Positions 44,069-54,000 are shown, numbered from the stretch's first letter. The stretch is DNA of 64,000 nt from JBMYZL01 sp965661765 (GCA_965661765.1 CBFIFE010000008.1:1-64000); one strand, 5' to 3'. Notes: generated from the letters alone by a model not told the origin. Numbers and translations: made by a program.

Positions 44069-44995
44069 ATGCCAATGAAGCACCGCTTGTCTCCCGTCTC
44101 CTTGACCCCTTCCACGGCCTTGCCCACCCTCGTGGAGCACCGCCGCATCGTGGACATGGAGACCTGTCAGCTGAATGTATTTGAAACCCATGCGGCCGCA
44201 AGCCGCGTGCATTTGCAATTTGACAACCTTCTGCTGACCAGCATGATGCGCGGGAAGAAGGTCATGCACTTGCCGGATCGGCCTGCGTTCGATTACTTGC
44301 CGGGTGAATCTGTTTTGGTCCGTCCGCAGGAAAAAATGATCATCGATTTCCCAGACGCATCCTTTGATGAGCCCACCCAATGCATCGCGTTGGCCATCAG
44401 CGCTGATGCTGTGCGCGGCACACTGGACATGCTCAACGAAAACTACCCTCGCATCGGGCAAACCGAACAATGGGGCCTGGATGATGAGTTTGTTCACCTC
44501 CAAAATGACCAAGCCACAGCCGCCACCATTGAACGGATGGTGTACCTCGGCATGTTTGAACAAGGCAAACACAAGGACATCCTTGCGAGCCTGGCCTTGC
44601 AAGAGCTCCTCGTGCGTTTGATGCAAGGCTCCGCGCGCTCTCTATTTGCCCGCGATTTTCGGCAACTCTCTGCCTCTCACCCGCTTGCGGCGGTAATGAC
44701 TTACATTGAGGACCACCTCACCGAATCCCTCGAAGTCACAAAACTCGCGTCCATTGCGTGCATGAGCCGGGCCCACTTTCAACGAAAGTTCAAGGAGGCC
44801 TTCGGATGGACCCCCAAGGAATACGTGACCCGCGCCCGGATCGAAATGGCGAAGAAGCAATTGGCCACGCCGCATGCCTGCGTGCAAGAAGTGGCTTATG
44901 CTTGTGGTTTCAACGGCCCGAACCCCTTCATCCGCGCCTTTCGCCTCGCGGAGGGCATCACGCCCAAGCAATACGCGAGACAATTCGCAGCTTGA
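44069..44995 (+). CDS. AraC-family transcription regulator
   Basis: A 308-residue regulator. The N-terminal AraC_N-type cupin domain (residues 25-190; LLLTSMMRGKKVMHLPDRP, FDYLPGESVLVRP) senses the inducer. The C-terminal double HTH reads YIEDHLTESLEVTKLASIA with SRAHFQRKFKEAFGWTPKEY, then KKQLATPHACVQEVAYACGF with NPFIRAFRLAEGITPKQYA. It is divergent from the ALDH/DUF779 operon, so aldehyde or alcohol response control is likely. ATG 44069 or 44075 are both possible starts. Confidence 0.87.
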   Translation: MPMKHRLSPVSLTPSTALPTLVEHRRIVDMETCQLNVFETHAAASRVHLQFDNLLLTSMMRGKKVMHLPDRPAFDYLPGESVLVRPQEKMIIDFPDASFDEPTQCIALAISADAVRGTLDMLNENYPRIGQTEQWGLDDEFVHLQNDQATAATIERMVYLGMFEQGKHKDILASLALQELLVRLMQGSARSLFARDFRQLSASHPLAAVMTYIEDHLTESLEVTKLASIACMSRAHFQRKFKEAFGWTPKEYVTRARIEMAKKQLATPHACVQEVAYACGFNGPNPFIRAFRLAEGITPKQYARQFAA

Positions 44996-45011
44996 ACAAA
45001 CAGTCCTCCCG

Positions 45012-45605
45012 ATGTCCGAAGAAGTTTTCGATCAGACGTTCGCCCATTGGCACCAAGTCTGCGCTCACCCCTCGGGCACGCGGTTTGATTCCTGCCGTTT
45101 CACGGGTTGGGGCTTGCCAGCAGACCCTTCTGAACGTCGACCCTTTCGGTTCTCTGGTTTCCGTTTCGAAGAATGCACCTTCACAGATTGCGACCTCAGC
45201 AACGTCGACGTTCGCAATGCCGCATTTCGGTCGGTCAAATTTGTCGGTTGCAAATTGCAAGGAATCCGGTGGGACGCTGCGGCCCCCATGGGCTTTGCGT
45301 GCGAGTGGCGGCAGTGCAATTTGAATTTCAGCGTGTTTGAGGGCGTGGACTTGAGGTACAGTCGATTCGTGGATGCCGAGGTGAAAGAAGCGGACTTCAG
45401 CCGATCCTTATGCCAGTCTCTCCGCTTTGAAAATTGCGTCCTTTCTGGGGCGGTTTGGACGGCTTCGGATTGCACGGATGCCGACTTTTCTGCGTCCGAA
45501 GGCATCACCATGGACCCCGATGAGGTGCGACTTGGCGGGGCCCATTTTCGGCAGGATCAACTCCATGGCCTTTTGGTGAAACACGGCATCCAAATCGTCC
45601 CTTAG
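45012..45605 (+). CDS. Pentapeptide-repeat protein
   Basis: A 197-residue protein built of A(D/N)LXX-like pentapeptides: RFSGFRFEECTFTDCDLSNV, NAAFRSVKFVGCKLQGI, then YSRFVDAEVKEADFSRSL and ASDCTDADFSASEG, forming a right-handed quadrilateral beta-helix. Related Qnr/MfpA-like proteins mimic DNA and protect topoisomerases, but many have unknown roles. It lies 16 bases after the AraC gene. The stop codon falls inside the CTAGTC array B. Confidence 0.78.
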   Translation: MSEEVFDQTFAHWHQVCAHPSGTRFDSCRFTGWGLPADPSERRPFRFSGFRFEECTFTDCDLSNVDVRNAAFRSVKFVGCKLQGIRWDAAAPMGFACEWRQCNLNFSVFEGVDLRYSRFVDAEVKEADFSRSLCQSLRFENCVLSGAVWTASDCTDADFSASEGITMDPDEVRLGGAHFRQDQLHGLLVKHGIQIVP

Positions 45606-45655
45606 TCCCCCTAGTCTCCCTAGTCTCCCTAGTCTCCCTAGTCCCCCTAGTTCCT
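45601..45655. repeat. CTAGTCNCC tandem array B
   Basis: About six copies of the 9-nt CTAGTCTCC/CTAGTCCCC unit filling the space between convergent genes. It contains the stop codon of the pentapeptide gene (45603-45605) and the stop of the 2OG oxygenase gene (45647-45649). Same orientation as arrays A and C. Confidence 0.85.
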
Positions 45656-46285
45656 CATCCATCCCGTCACACTCATCCGATCTTTGTGTGAACGCAAAAC
45701 CTCGTGTTCAATCTCCGCACTTGGGAACATGACAGTCCGACCAAAAACCGGCTCAACAGTCACCGGCAAATCATCCTCCCCGTAAATGATCAACTCCCCG
45801 CCATGCTTCGGCTGCCATCCCACATTCAAATAGGTGATCAACGAGAAGAGGCGGGCATTTTTGTTCTGGAAATCGTCAATGTGCCTCGCATAGCGAGCGC
45901 CAGGTGGGTAAATGGCGAAATGGAACTCTCGGTTCCGAATCCCGGCAAAGCACGTGCGATTCAGGTAGGCCGACAACGCGTCGATTCGGTCGAGATAGGC
46001 CTGCTGGTGCGGATCTGTCGGCGCATCGGGCCACCAAGCAATGAGGTCCGATCGAATGTCCCGGTGGATGGTGGCGCGGTCCGAGCCACCAATGGCGGCT
46101 TGGCGCAAGGATTCGGCGGCCGACAGCGCCTTGAGTTGCTGGCAAAGTGCCGACAACATCGGGGGGGGCCAGAGGTCGTCGATGACGGCCCAGTTTTGGC
46201 CCAAAATCTGCTGCACCATGCGCTCGAAACGCGCTTCAATTTGCACCATGATCGCGATGTCTAGAATTTCGCAACGTTCGCCCAT
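45647..46285 (-). CDS. 2-oxoglutarate/Fe(II) oxygenase (prolyl 4-hydroxylase-like)
   Basis: A 212-residue dioxygenase. The iron ligands are visible: RHIDDF gives H-x-D and AEIEHEVLRS the distal His, with the 2-oxoglutarate-binding basic residue further on (SHKDRMSVTGWMR). The double-stranded beta-helix core contains RLFSLITYLNVGWQPKHGGELIIY. Bacterial members hydroxylate proteins or small molecules. The start at 46285 leaves only 24 bases to the divergent esterase start; an internal ATG at 46249 is an alternative. Confidence 0.8.
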   Translation of the reverse strand: MGERCEILDIAIMVQIEARFERMVQQILGQNWAVIDDLWPPPMLSALCQQLKALSAAESLRQAAIGGSDRATIHRDIRSDLIAWWPDAPTDPHQQAYLDRIDALSAYLNRTCFAGIRNREFHFAIYPPGARYARHIDDFQNKNARLFSLITYLNVGWQPKHGGELIIYGEDDLPVTVEPVFGRTVMFPSAEIEHEVLRSHKDRMSVTGWMRN

Positions 46286-46309
46286 TTTTGCAATCGAAAC
46301 ACCAAGCCC

Positions 46310-47497
46310 ATGCCTCTTTTTTTCGCATCCTTTTCATGGTTGGCCAGTGCCCTGCTGATGCCGGCTGGAGCGCCCTGCCTCGCACCCGATTCGGTGCCGG
46401 TCACTTTTGAAGTTCACGCCCCGCTGCTGTCCCCGGACAGCTTGGTGTGGGTGGCCGGCAGTCCCTCGGCATGGGGCCCTTGGAAGCCGGACGGATTCGC
46501 CTTGACCTACAGCGGAAATCACGCTTGGACAGGCACGACTTGGATGCAACATCCGCAGACCTTTGAATACAAATTCACCCTCGGTCGATGGGAGAATGAA
46601 GCCACAGATGACGATGGCTATCCTCGAGCAAATGCCGTTGCTCCCACCCAAGCAGGAGGCATCATGCTCCGCGACACGGTGGCCGCGTGGTTGCAGGGTG
46701 GGCCGCCGCCCAGGCGCCTCATTGGCCAGGTCACAGGGGAGGTGGCGCATTGGCCAGGTTGGTCCTGGGCTGGGCTGGCTGATCGCGACGTTTGGGTCTG
46801 GACACCACCAGGTTACGCCGAGATGCCCGAGCTTTTCTGCGATGTTTTGGTGATGCACGATGGGCGCAATGTCTTCGACCCAGCAACGAGCAACTTTGGG
46901 GTGGATTGGGGGGTGGATGAAGTGATGGATTCCTTGATTCGATCAGGCCAAACCCGACCCACAATCGTCGTCGCTGCCGACTGCACCGATGCGCGGGCCG
47001 ACGAGTATGCCCCCGGTGCTGGGGGAGAGGCCTACATGGATTGGCTGGTGAATGGGCTATTGCCTTGGATTCGGAAACACTACCGCGTTCATGAAGGGCC
47101 CCTGCACACCACGGTGGCCGGCGCATCGATGGGCGGATTGATCAGTTTCATGCTCGCCGAGCGCCACCCCGAGACCTTTGGGGCCGCGATTTGCATGTCA
47201 CCTGCGTTTCAGTACAAGGGCCTCGATTGGTCTGCAGCCGTTGCCTCGCGTCCTTGGCCCTCCGATGTGGGGTTCATCTACATCGACAACGGAGGGGTGG
47301 GTCTCGAGGAGGTGTTGCAGCCCGGGGTGGAAGCCATGGTGCAGGTGTTGTCTGACAAGGGATTGGGGACATCCAACATGACCGTGGCGTTTTTCCCTGA
47401 CGCACGGCATTTCGAGGCGGATTGGGGTGCGCGCTTTGGCGATGCGCATCAGGCGACGGCGGCTGCGCGGGCCCGGCGTTTGGCAGAGCGCCATTGA
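46310..47497 (+). CDS. Exported esterase with CBM20/48-like N-terminal domain
   Basis: A 395-residue protein with a signal peptide, a starch-binding-like beta domain (VTFEVHAPLLSPDSLVWVAG, SPSAWGPWKPDGFALTYSG) at residues 28-125, and a C-terminal Fes/EstD-type alpha/beta hydrolase. The oxyanion and nucleophile blocks are VLVMHDGRNVFDPATS and AGASMGGLISFMLAE; the His is near DARHFEADWG. Such enzymes act on feruloyl, acetyl or siderophore esters. There is no T9SS domain. Its 3' end overlaps the convergent desaturase-like gene by 49 bases. Confidence 0.75.
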   Translation: MPLFFASFSWLASALLMPAGAPCLAPDSVPVTFEVHAPLLSPDSLVWVAGSPSAWGPWKPDGFALTYSGNHAWTGTTWMQHPQTFEYKFTLGRWENEATDDDGYPRANAVAPTQAGGIMLRDTVAAWLQGGPPPRRLIGQVTGEVAHWPGWSWAGLADRDVWVWTPPGYAEMPELFCDVLVMHDGRNVFDPATSNFGVDWGVDEVMDSLIRSGQTRPTIVVAADCTDARADEYAPGAGGEAYMDWLVNGLLPWIRKHYRVHEGPLHTTVAGASMGGLISFMLAERHPETFGAAICMSPAFQYKGLDWSAAVASRPWPSDVGFIYIDNGGVGLEEVLQPGVEAMVQVLSDKGLGTSNMTVAFFPDARHFEADWGARFGDAHQATAAARARRLAERH

Positions 47498-48663
47498 AGG
47501 TTCGCTCCGCCGAGACCCACCAAACCGACAGCCACCACCACCCATGAGACGCCGCCGAAAACACAAGCGGCCAACATCACCAGGTCGCTGACCGGCCCCG
47601 TCATCCAAGCGGGCAGCGACCGACCGTCCCAAACCGCTCCGACCCACCACAAGTTCCAAAGGACCCAACCGATGCCGATCAGTTGAACCCCGACCGGCAG
47701 GGCGGCTTGCCCCAACAACAAGGCGAAGGCCCCCGCAAGCGTTGCGCCCCAACGGAACAACAGGCCGGGCAAGAGTCCGGAGGGCGGTGTCGCTTCGAAT
47801 TTGGCCTCCTCTCCTGTGATCGGTGGTGGCGAAACAAAGCCCTGAGGCGTCCAGCCCGGCGGGGCGAACAAGAACCGGATTTTGTCCCGCCATCCGGGGA
47901 TGGCCAGAACATTCCGGACCAGCCTGACCCAAGGTTGAAGTTGCGCGCGAACGGGGTTGAACGTATCAGCAGGGGTGGTGATGCCATAAACGGGACGTTC
48001 TCTCTCGGCTTGAAATGTGCCGAACAGACGGTCCCAAACAATGAACACCCCGCCGTGGTTTTTGTCGATGTATTCCGGGTTGCGCCCGTGGTGAACCCGG
48101 TGGTGAGAAGGCGTGTTGAGGACCCATTCCAGCGGTCCGAGGTGTCGGATGGCCTGGGTGTGAATCCAAAATTGGTAGACCAAATTCAGCGCCATCACCG
48201 TCGCAAACATCCAAGGCGGCAAGCCTGCCAGGGCCAGCGGCCAATAGACCCACATCATCAACACTTTCTGCGCAGCACTTTGCCGCAAAGCCACACCGAG
48301 GTTGTAGTCCTCGGATTGGTGATGCACCACGTGCCCGATCCAAAACACGTTCACCCGGTGCGACCAGCGATGCGCCCAGTAATAGGCAAAATCCGCCACC
48401 ACAAAGGCGGCCCAAAACCCCCACGATGTGTCCGGCCAAACCCACGATCCGCGCAGCGACGCCCCCCAATGGAACATGCCCGCGAAGGCCGCAATGGTCA
48501 GCAACTTGGCCAGGACGCCTGTGGTTTGGTCCATGATGCCACACCCCAAATTCGCCAGCGTATCCCCCAGTCGGTACACGCCCTGTTTTCCGCGCCGATC
48601 CCACGCCCATTCGAGCCCGATGAGCAGAAAGAAAACAGGAATCGCGAACAAAATGATGCGCAT
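47449..48663 (-). CDS. Sterol desaturase/fatty acid hydroxylase family membrane protein
   Basis: A 404-residue di-iron membrane protein with the three His boxes HRWSH, HVVHH and HHRVHH (in NTPSHHRVHHGRNPEYIDKN) of the FA-hydroxylase superfamily. About four membrane helices frame them, and a further hydrophobic block lies at the C-terminus (LLFRWGATLAGAFALLLGQA). Members hydroxylate or desaturate sterols, carotenoids or ether lipids; the substrate here is unknown. It overlaps the convergent esterase gene by 49 bases at the 3' ends. Confidence 0.82.
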   Translation of the reverse strand: MRIILFAIPVFFLLIGLEWAWDRRGKQGVYRLGDTLANLGCGIMDQTTGVLAKLLTIAAFAGMFHWGASLRGSWVWPDTSWGFWAAFVVADFAYYWAHRWSHRVNVFWIGHVVHHQSEDYNLGVALRQSAAQKVLMMWVYWPLALAGLPPWMFATVMALNLVYQFWIHTQAIRHLGPLEWVLNTPSHHRVHHGRNPEYIDKNHGGVFIVWDRLFGTFQAERERPVYGITTPADTFNPVRAQLQPWVRLVRNVLAIPGWRDKIRFLFAPPGWTPQGFVSPPPITGEEAKFEATPPSGLLPGLLFRWGATLAGAFALLLGQAALPVGVQLIGIGWVLWNLWWVGAVWDGRSLPAWMTGPVSDLVMLAACVFGGVSWVVVAVGLVGLGGANLQWRSAKRRARAAAVA

Positions 48664-48732
48664 CAGGTAGAGCCGTTGTGGGTGTCGTAATATTGTGCCT
48701 TTACTTGTTCTTTTCGGACAAAACTTGGACGC

Positions 48733-49791
48733 ATGAACCTGTCAAATGTACGATGCCAGTTGCTGAAATGCCTGGCAATTTCCGCTCTTCTTCTGGCGCC
48801 AGAAGCGCATTATGCCCAACTCTCACTGCTCTCGGGTGTTCCCTTTCAGGGATTGATTCGTTCTGCTGAGGGCGAGCCCTTGGCGAATGCGAATTGCACC
48901 ATGGCGTTTGCGTTTGTGACGCCGTCAGATTCGGTGGTTTGGGCCGATACGTTGGCCGTGACAACAGACGCGTACGGTTTGGTGAGCACCCGGGTGGGCA
49001 CCTCGTCTGCCTTGCAGGCGTTGCCCTGGAAGGACGAACTTTCGTTGCGGACGCAAGTGGATCTCGGTGGTGGTTTTTCGCTGCTTTCGACAGAACCAGT
49101 AGGGTTCGTCCCAGTCGCAGGGTTCGCGGCGAACGGATTTTATGAGCAATCGCCGGAGGATTACCGGTTGGGTTTTACAGCGGATACGGTGCGCTTTCAT
49201 GCCGACAGTGTGATTGTCATCGGGGATACGGATGTGGCTGGGGTGTTGACAAAGGTGGTGCGGCTGCAAGCGGAGGAAGATGTCATTTTCTCTGGGCGAG
49301 ATGATGTCGTGGCCTTTGCTGATGACCAAATCAAGCTCAACGCCTTCACCGACATCTGGCTCAATGCGACAGACGATGTTCGCCTCGAGGGTGCTGATGA
49401 CGTGCGGGGCACAGCGGCGAACGAGCTGGAGATGGTCGGTATGCGGCGAACGAACATCGGAACCGCCGCGGGCATCACCCCGACATCAGACACCACCACA
49501 GTGATGGGGGATTTGTACCTGAACATCGGGATGCCCGTGTTTCCTCCGCTGACAGGCACCGCTGCCGATACCGTTTATTTGTCCAACCAGGTCAATATCG
49601 GTGGAGAAAACATCAGCATCCACGGTCCTGTCACTTTCCATGGTCAGGCCTTGGGGTTGGACCCCACGGCCCCACAACATTTTGTGACGTTGAATTACCT
49701 CAACGCGGCCATGTTCAATTTGGTTCAGCAGGTCAACGCCTTGCAGGCGGAACTGGAGGTGCTTCAAGGAAACGGTCTGCAAAATGACTAA
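48733..49791 (+). CDS. Exported repeat protein, unknown (tail-fibre/stalk-like)
   Basis: A 352-residue protein with a signal peptide (ends near HYAQ). An N-terminal beta domain (VPFQGLIRSAEGEPLANANC) is followed by short repeats rich in D-D-V (residues 185-235: EEDVIFSGRDDVVAFADD, ATDDVRLEGADDVRG) likely to form a beta-helix, and a C-terminal heptad-like coiled-coil (MFNLVQQVNALQAELEVLQG). The layout resembles trimeric fibre or stalk proteins and recalls the repeat stalk of the FISUMP protein at 12.1 kb. No family recognised. It overlaps the next gene by 8 bases. Confidence 0.55.
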   Translation: MNLSNVRCQLLKCLAISALLLAPEAHYAQLSLLSGVPFQGLIRSAEGEPLANANCTMAFAFVTPSDSVVWADTLAVTTDAYGLVSTRVGTSSALQALPWKDELSLRTQVDLGGGFSLLSTEPVGFVPVAGFAANGFYEQSPEDYRLGFTADTVRFHADSVIVIGDTDVAGVLTKVVRLQAEEDVIFSGRDDVVAFADDQIKLNAFTDIWLNATDDVRLEGADDVRGTAANELEMVGMRRTNIGTAAGITPTSDTTTVMGDLYLNIGMPVFPPLTGTAADTVYLSNQVNIGGENISIHGPVTFHGQALGLDPTAPQHFVTLNYLNAAMFNLVQQVNALQAELEVLQGNGLQND

Positions 49792-50191
49792 GTGCTCATG
49801 GATCGCGGTGGTGGCCGGCCTGTTGCTGGGTTCAGCCGCCACTGCTCAAACCACCGGCCCGACCCTGCACGAACATGGAATGTCCTGTGCCACACCCTCT
49901 GGCACCTTGGATTCGGGCGAATCGGTGACCCTGGCTTTTGGGGTGCCTTTCTCTGGCGCTGTTGCTTGGGGAGCTGTCGGCTGGTTGCACCATCATCCTC
50001 CCATCGCTGGCAATGATTGTCCGCCGGACTTGGACAACGACGGGGTGGTGGCGACATCGGATTTGCTGTTGCTGCTGGCGGACTTTGGTTGCACCAATTC
50101 TTGCGCTGCCGATATCAACGGAGATGGCCTGGTGTCATCCGCGGATTTGCTCTCCTTGCTCGCTGCCTATGGAGACTTTTGCCAAACCTGA
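49784..50191 (+). CDS. Small exported dockerin-like calcium-binding protein
   Basis: A 135-residue protein with a signal peptide (ends at ATAQ) and two C-terminal dockerin type I-like calcium loops: DLDNDGVVATSDLLLLLADFG and DINGDGLVSSADLLSLLAAYG, each with the Asp/Asn positions of an EF-hand-like loop followed by a short helix. No cohesin is seen in the window and the group is not known for cellulosomes, so it may simply bind calcium or partner with the preceding stalk protein. The ATG overlaps the upstream stop, so both are co-translated. Confidence 0.65.
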   Translation: MTKCSWIAVVAGLLLGSAATAQTTGPTLHEHGMSCATPSGTLDSGESVTLAFGVPFSGAVAWGAVGWLHHHPPIAGNDCPPDLDNDGVVATSDLLLLLADFGCTNSCAADINGDGLVSSADLLSLLAAYGDFCQT

Positions 50192-50224
50192 GGATGTCCA
50201 AGGCCCCAAACAATTCGCTGGAGA

Positions 50225-51061
50225 TCAACGGCCAGTGATGCCCTCGCACTCCAACAGAATGCGAGCCACTTGGTTGGGCGGCAAGTGCAAAAGCCCCAAC
50301 ACCTCGGCGTTGAGGTCGCGGCAGAGAACGATGCCTTCCTCGAGCAGGGTTTTCTTGTCTCTGCGATTCAAACTTGTGAGGCACGTCAGCGGATGAAGCC
50401 CGCTTCCATCAATTCGGGCCTTCAGCGATCCGTCCGCAGGCGAGTCCCAGTCCACAAGGTGCAAGCCCACGCAATTGCCGTAGTCTCTGGCGTCCTGAGA
50501 GAAACGCGTGTTGGTGAAAATCCAGCCCTCGATGTCCCCGGCACGTTCCGGCGTCGCTTGGCGAATGTCTCGGAACCGGGAATCGATGTACAGCGGCACC
50601 TGAATCGTACTCTTGCGACTGGGGTCCCGGTGGAATTTGCACTCCATGAGGCGCGTGGTTTGGCCTTTCGTGGCCAAAACATCGACTTCGTGCGATACAC
50701 ATGCCCCGTCGAGGATGACCCCCACTTCCACATCATACCCCTGGTGTGCGAACAGTTCACCGATGAAATGCTCGAAAGGAAAGCCGGAGGGGCCCAAATC
50801 GAAAATGGCTCGCTTCAAGCGGTACCTGCCAGCGCTGTGCGGGGCGCGCTGACGAAGTTTTCGGAAGGCGATGTTGTAGATCTTGCCCGAGGTCATGTTC
50901 CGGGGATCCGCGGCTGCAATCTCTGCAAGCACCTCGTCGATGACCGATTCGCCCGCCCCCGTTCTTTCCAGCGACAACCTCAGTTTCTCGGGGTTGAAAG
51001 TCTGGGTCTCGCCGTTGGATTTTTGGATGTCGAAGGACAATGGGGCATTGGATGTGGGCAT
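50225..51061 (-). CDS. ATP-cone domain fused to Mrr-like PD-(D/E)xK nuclease
   Basis: A 278-residue protein. Residues 8-90 form an ATP-cone (KSNGETQTFNPEKLRLSLER to YNIAFRKLRQRAPHSAGRY), a nucleotide-sensing domain best known from ribonucleotide reductases. Residues 95-205 carry a restriction-endonuclease-like core with the metal-binding pair SHEVDVLA and LMECKFHRD (D...ExK). A short helical tail follows. It is not next to a methyltransferase. A nucleotide-gated nuclease acting in defence or repair is plausible but unproven. It is divergent from the large fusion gene, 26 bases between starts. Confidence 0.7.
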   Translation of the reverse strand: MPTSNAPLSFDIQKSNGETQTFNPEKLRLSLERTGAGESVIDEVLAEIAAADPRNMTSGKIYNIAFRKLRQRAPHSAGRYRLKRAIFDLGPSGFPFEHFIGELFAHQGYDVEVGVILDGACVSHEVDVLATKGQTTRLMECKFHRDPSRKSTIQVPLYIDSRFRDIRQATPERAGDIEGWIFTNTRFSQDARDYGNCVGLHLVDWDSPADGSLKARIDGSGLHPLTCLTSLNRRDKKTLLEEGIVLCRDLNAEVLGLLHLPPNQVARILLECEGITGR

Positions 51062-51074
51062 GCGGCAAATGAAC

Positions 51075-51082
51075 TAATTTTG
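51075..51082 (+). promoter_or_regulatory. -7 box TAATTTTG abutting the fusion gene start
   Basis: An exact TAnnTTTG match ending 5 bases before the ATG at 51088, within the 26-base divergent spacer. It predicts a leaderless or near-leaderless transcript. Confidence 0.5.
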
Positions 51083-51087
51083 ACCGG

Positions 51088-54000
51088 ATGTTGAAGTCCA
51101 AGTCACGCCTTTTTTGGGTGGCCACATGCATGATGTTGGTGCCCGTGGCGCGGATTGCATTTGTCTTGAGCACCGGGCCCGGAGATTCTGGCGAACAGCC
51201 CCTGCTGTATCAACTTTTTCCTGAGCGTGTGTTTGACGTTGAGGTGTCGTTGTCGCTGGCAGATGCAGACGGTGAAAGCACCATGCGAATGTATGTTCCG
51301 GTGGGGGATGAGCGCCAGGAAGTGCTGGTCGAAGGAACGCTTGAGGGGCCTGGGCCTGCAGAATTGACAAATGAACCATCGGGTCGTTTGGCGACCTGGA
51401 AAGGAAGTTCCTTTTCAGACCCTTCCAAGGTCATGATGGTGCGGCACGGTTACCGGGTGCGCCTTCGCGCTTTGCGCGTGAATTTGGACAGTTTGCCAGA
51501 TGAAATGGCGCGCGTTCGACCGACACATGAAGTGCATTTGGCCAGTACAGCGGACATTCAAACCTCGGCACCGGACATCGCCGACAGATTGCGGGCCATC
51601 GGCGCCCTCGCAGACACCCTATCGGTTTTGGAGAAGGTTCGTCGGGTGTATGACGATGTTTTGGCCCTGCGTCGGGCGCCCTTCAAAGGCACAACAGATG
51701 CGCTGACCGCCCTGCGATTGCAAGAGGCCTCCTGCAACGGGCGCAGCCGCTTGATGGTCGCCATGCTCAGGACCCTCGGCATTCCGTCGCGCCTTGTGGG
51801 GGGCATCATTCTGGAGAACGGAACCAAGCGAACCAGCCACCAATGGCTCGAGGCCCATCTGGGCGGGATTTGGGTCCCTTTTGACGCCCTCAATGATCAC
51901 TTCGCCGCTTTGCCCGACCGCTACCTGAAGCTCTATACGGGGGATGAGCCCTTGTTTCGGCATGCCATCGGTCTGCCCTTTGATTACAGTTTTTCTGTGA
52001 CCTCCCGTCTGGTGATGCCAGCCGAAGGGTTGCGGGCTCATCAGGTCTGGCGTGCTTTCGATGCTGCCGGCATTCCGGTCTCCCTGTTGCAGTTTTTGCT
52101 CCTGATGCCCATTGGCGCGGTGGTTGTCGCCTTGATGCGAAATGTGGTCGGCGCAAAGACCTTCGGGTTGTTTTTGCCTGCTTTGCTCGCCGTTTCGATG
52201 CGAGAGACTGGCTTCTTGATTGGCTCTGTCGCATTTGTCTCTGTGATAGGCCTGGTCGCTTTGTTGCACCCTTTGCTCGAGCGTTGGCGGCTGATGTACA
52301 CCCCGAGGCTGGTCATTTTGCTCATTGCTGTGGTGAGTTTGTTCCTGGGCATCAGTGCTTTGGGCGTTTTTTTGGGCCAAACCCAGTTCGCCTACATCAC
52401 CCTCTTTCCGATTGTGATTGTCGCCATCACCGCCGAGCGGTTGGCACGGAAGTGGGAGGAGTGGGGGGGGCGTGCGGCCCTGGCCACTGCAGCCCAAACC
52501 TTGCTTGTCGTTGGCCTCGCCTACCTCACCATGGGGTCATTGACGTTGGAGACAGCACTGCTGGCGTTTCCTGAGTTGTTTTTGGTGCTGGTGGGTGCGA
52601 TGCTGTTGCTGGGCCGGTGGACCGGTGTCCGGGTTTCAGAGCTCTGGCGATTTCGCAGGGTCGGGAGGTCCGCCTTGGGGATGAACGCGAGAAATGTCCA
52701 TGGGGTATTTGCCGCCAATTCCCCGCAGGCCATCGCCGTGGCGAATGACAAAATCGCCACGAAGACCTTGCTCGCGGAGGCTGGGATTCCCGTGTCTCCT
52801 CAACGCGGGGTGTTCGACTCGGTGATGTCGCTTTCGGGCCTTCGGGCGGTTTTGGACCGGCCAGTTGCGCTGAAACCAGCTGCGGGGCGAGGGGGAGGGG
52901 GCATTTTGTTGATTCAGCCCAGTCCGACCGGAGGATTCGAGAACATCCATGGCGAACCGTTGCCATGGGATTTGGTCTTGCAGCATGCCACGGAAATCAT
53001 TCACGGCCGGTTTTCTTTCGGGGATGAGGACACCCTGTTGGTGGAAGACATGCTTGTGCCCGACCCCGCGATCGCTGCCTTGCATGGCAAAGGCGTTGCC
53101 GATTTCCGTTTCATCTTCGAACAGGGGCGTCTGCTGATGGCGATGCTCCGGTTGCCCACGAAGGCGTCGGATGGCAAGGCGAATTTGCATGCCGGTGGGG
53201 TGGGGGTTGCAGTGGATTTGGCGACCGGTGTATTGGGAGAGGTGGTGGGCCAGGATGGGGTTTCACCGGTGCATCCGGATGGGGCCCGGGTGCAAGGGAA
53301 AACGGTGCCACGTTGGGCGGATCTCCTCGGTGTGGCGGAGCGAGCGGCGGCCTTTTCGCCGCTTGGGTTCGTCGGGGTTGACCTCGTCTTGGACCAGCAT
53401 CTGGGCCCCGTGGTGCTCGAGTGGAATGCCCGGCCGGGCTTAGAGATCCAGAACGTGCACGCTCAACCGTTGCCCCTGGCAGCTGGCCGCGCTGACCGTT
53501 TCCCGATGCCTTGGGGCATTGTGGCGTTGGGGCTGCTGTTGGCGATGGGTTTGGTGCTCTCAGACCAAATCCTGCTCAACCGATGGGCAGCCGCAGAAAC
53601 CGAGACTTGGATCGCAGGCAATGCCCAATCCCAACCGAGTTTGTGGCAATGGGACGAGGAAGTCGATGGGAATGAGGAGGACGCAAGCGGTGCCTCATCC
53701 AGCGGGGATCCTTTGGTCCCTTCGGCTGAGGCAGAGGCAGCGGCTTCGATGGTGGCGCTGGCCGAGTCTGCCGAAGCGCGCGGGGATTGGTTGAAGGCGG
53801 AAGCCATTTGGCGTCAAATCGCCACCCGATCGACAAATCCTCGGGCATGGATGGGGGTGGGCAAGTCGTGTCTTCGCCAAGAAGAATGGTCCAAGGCCTT
53901 GGCGGCCTACGATGCGGCATTGGCCATGGACAGTTTGCGGCATGGGGCATGGGTCAATGGGGGCATTGCCTTGAGCCAAATGCAGCGGCACGCTTCTGCC

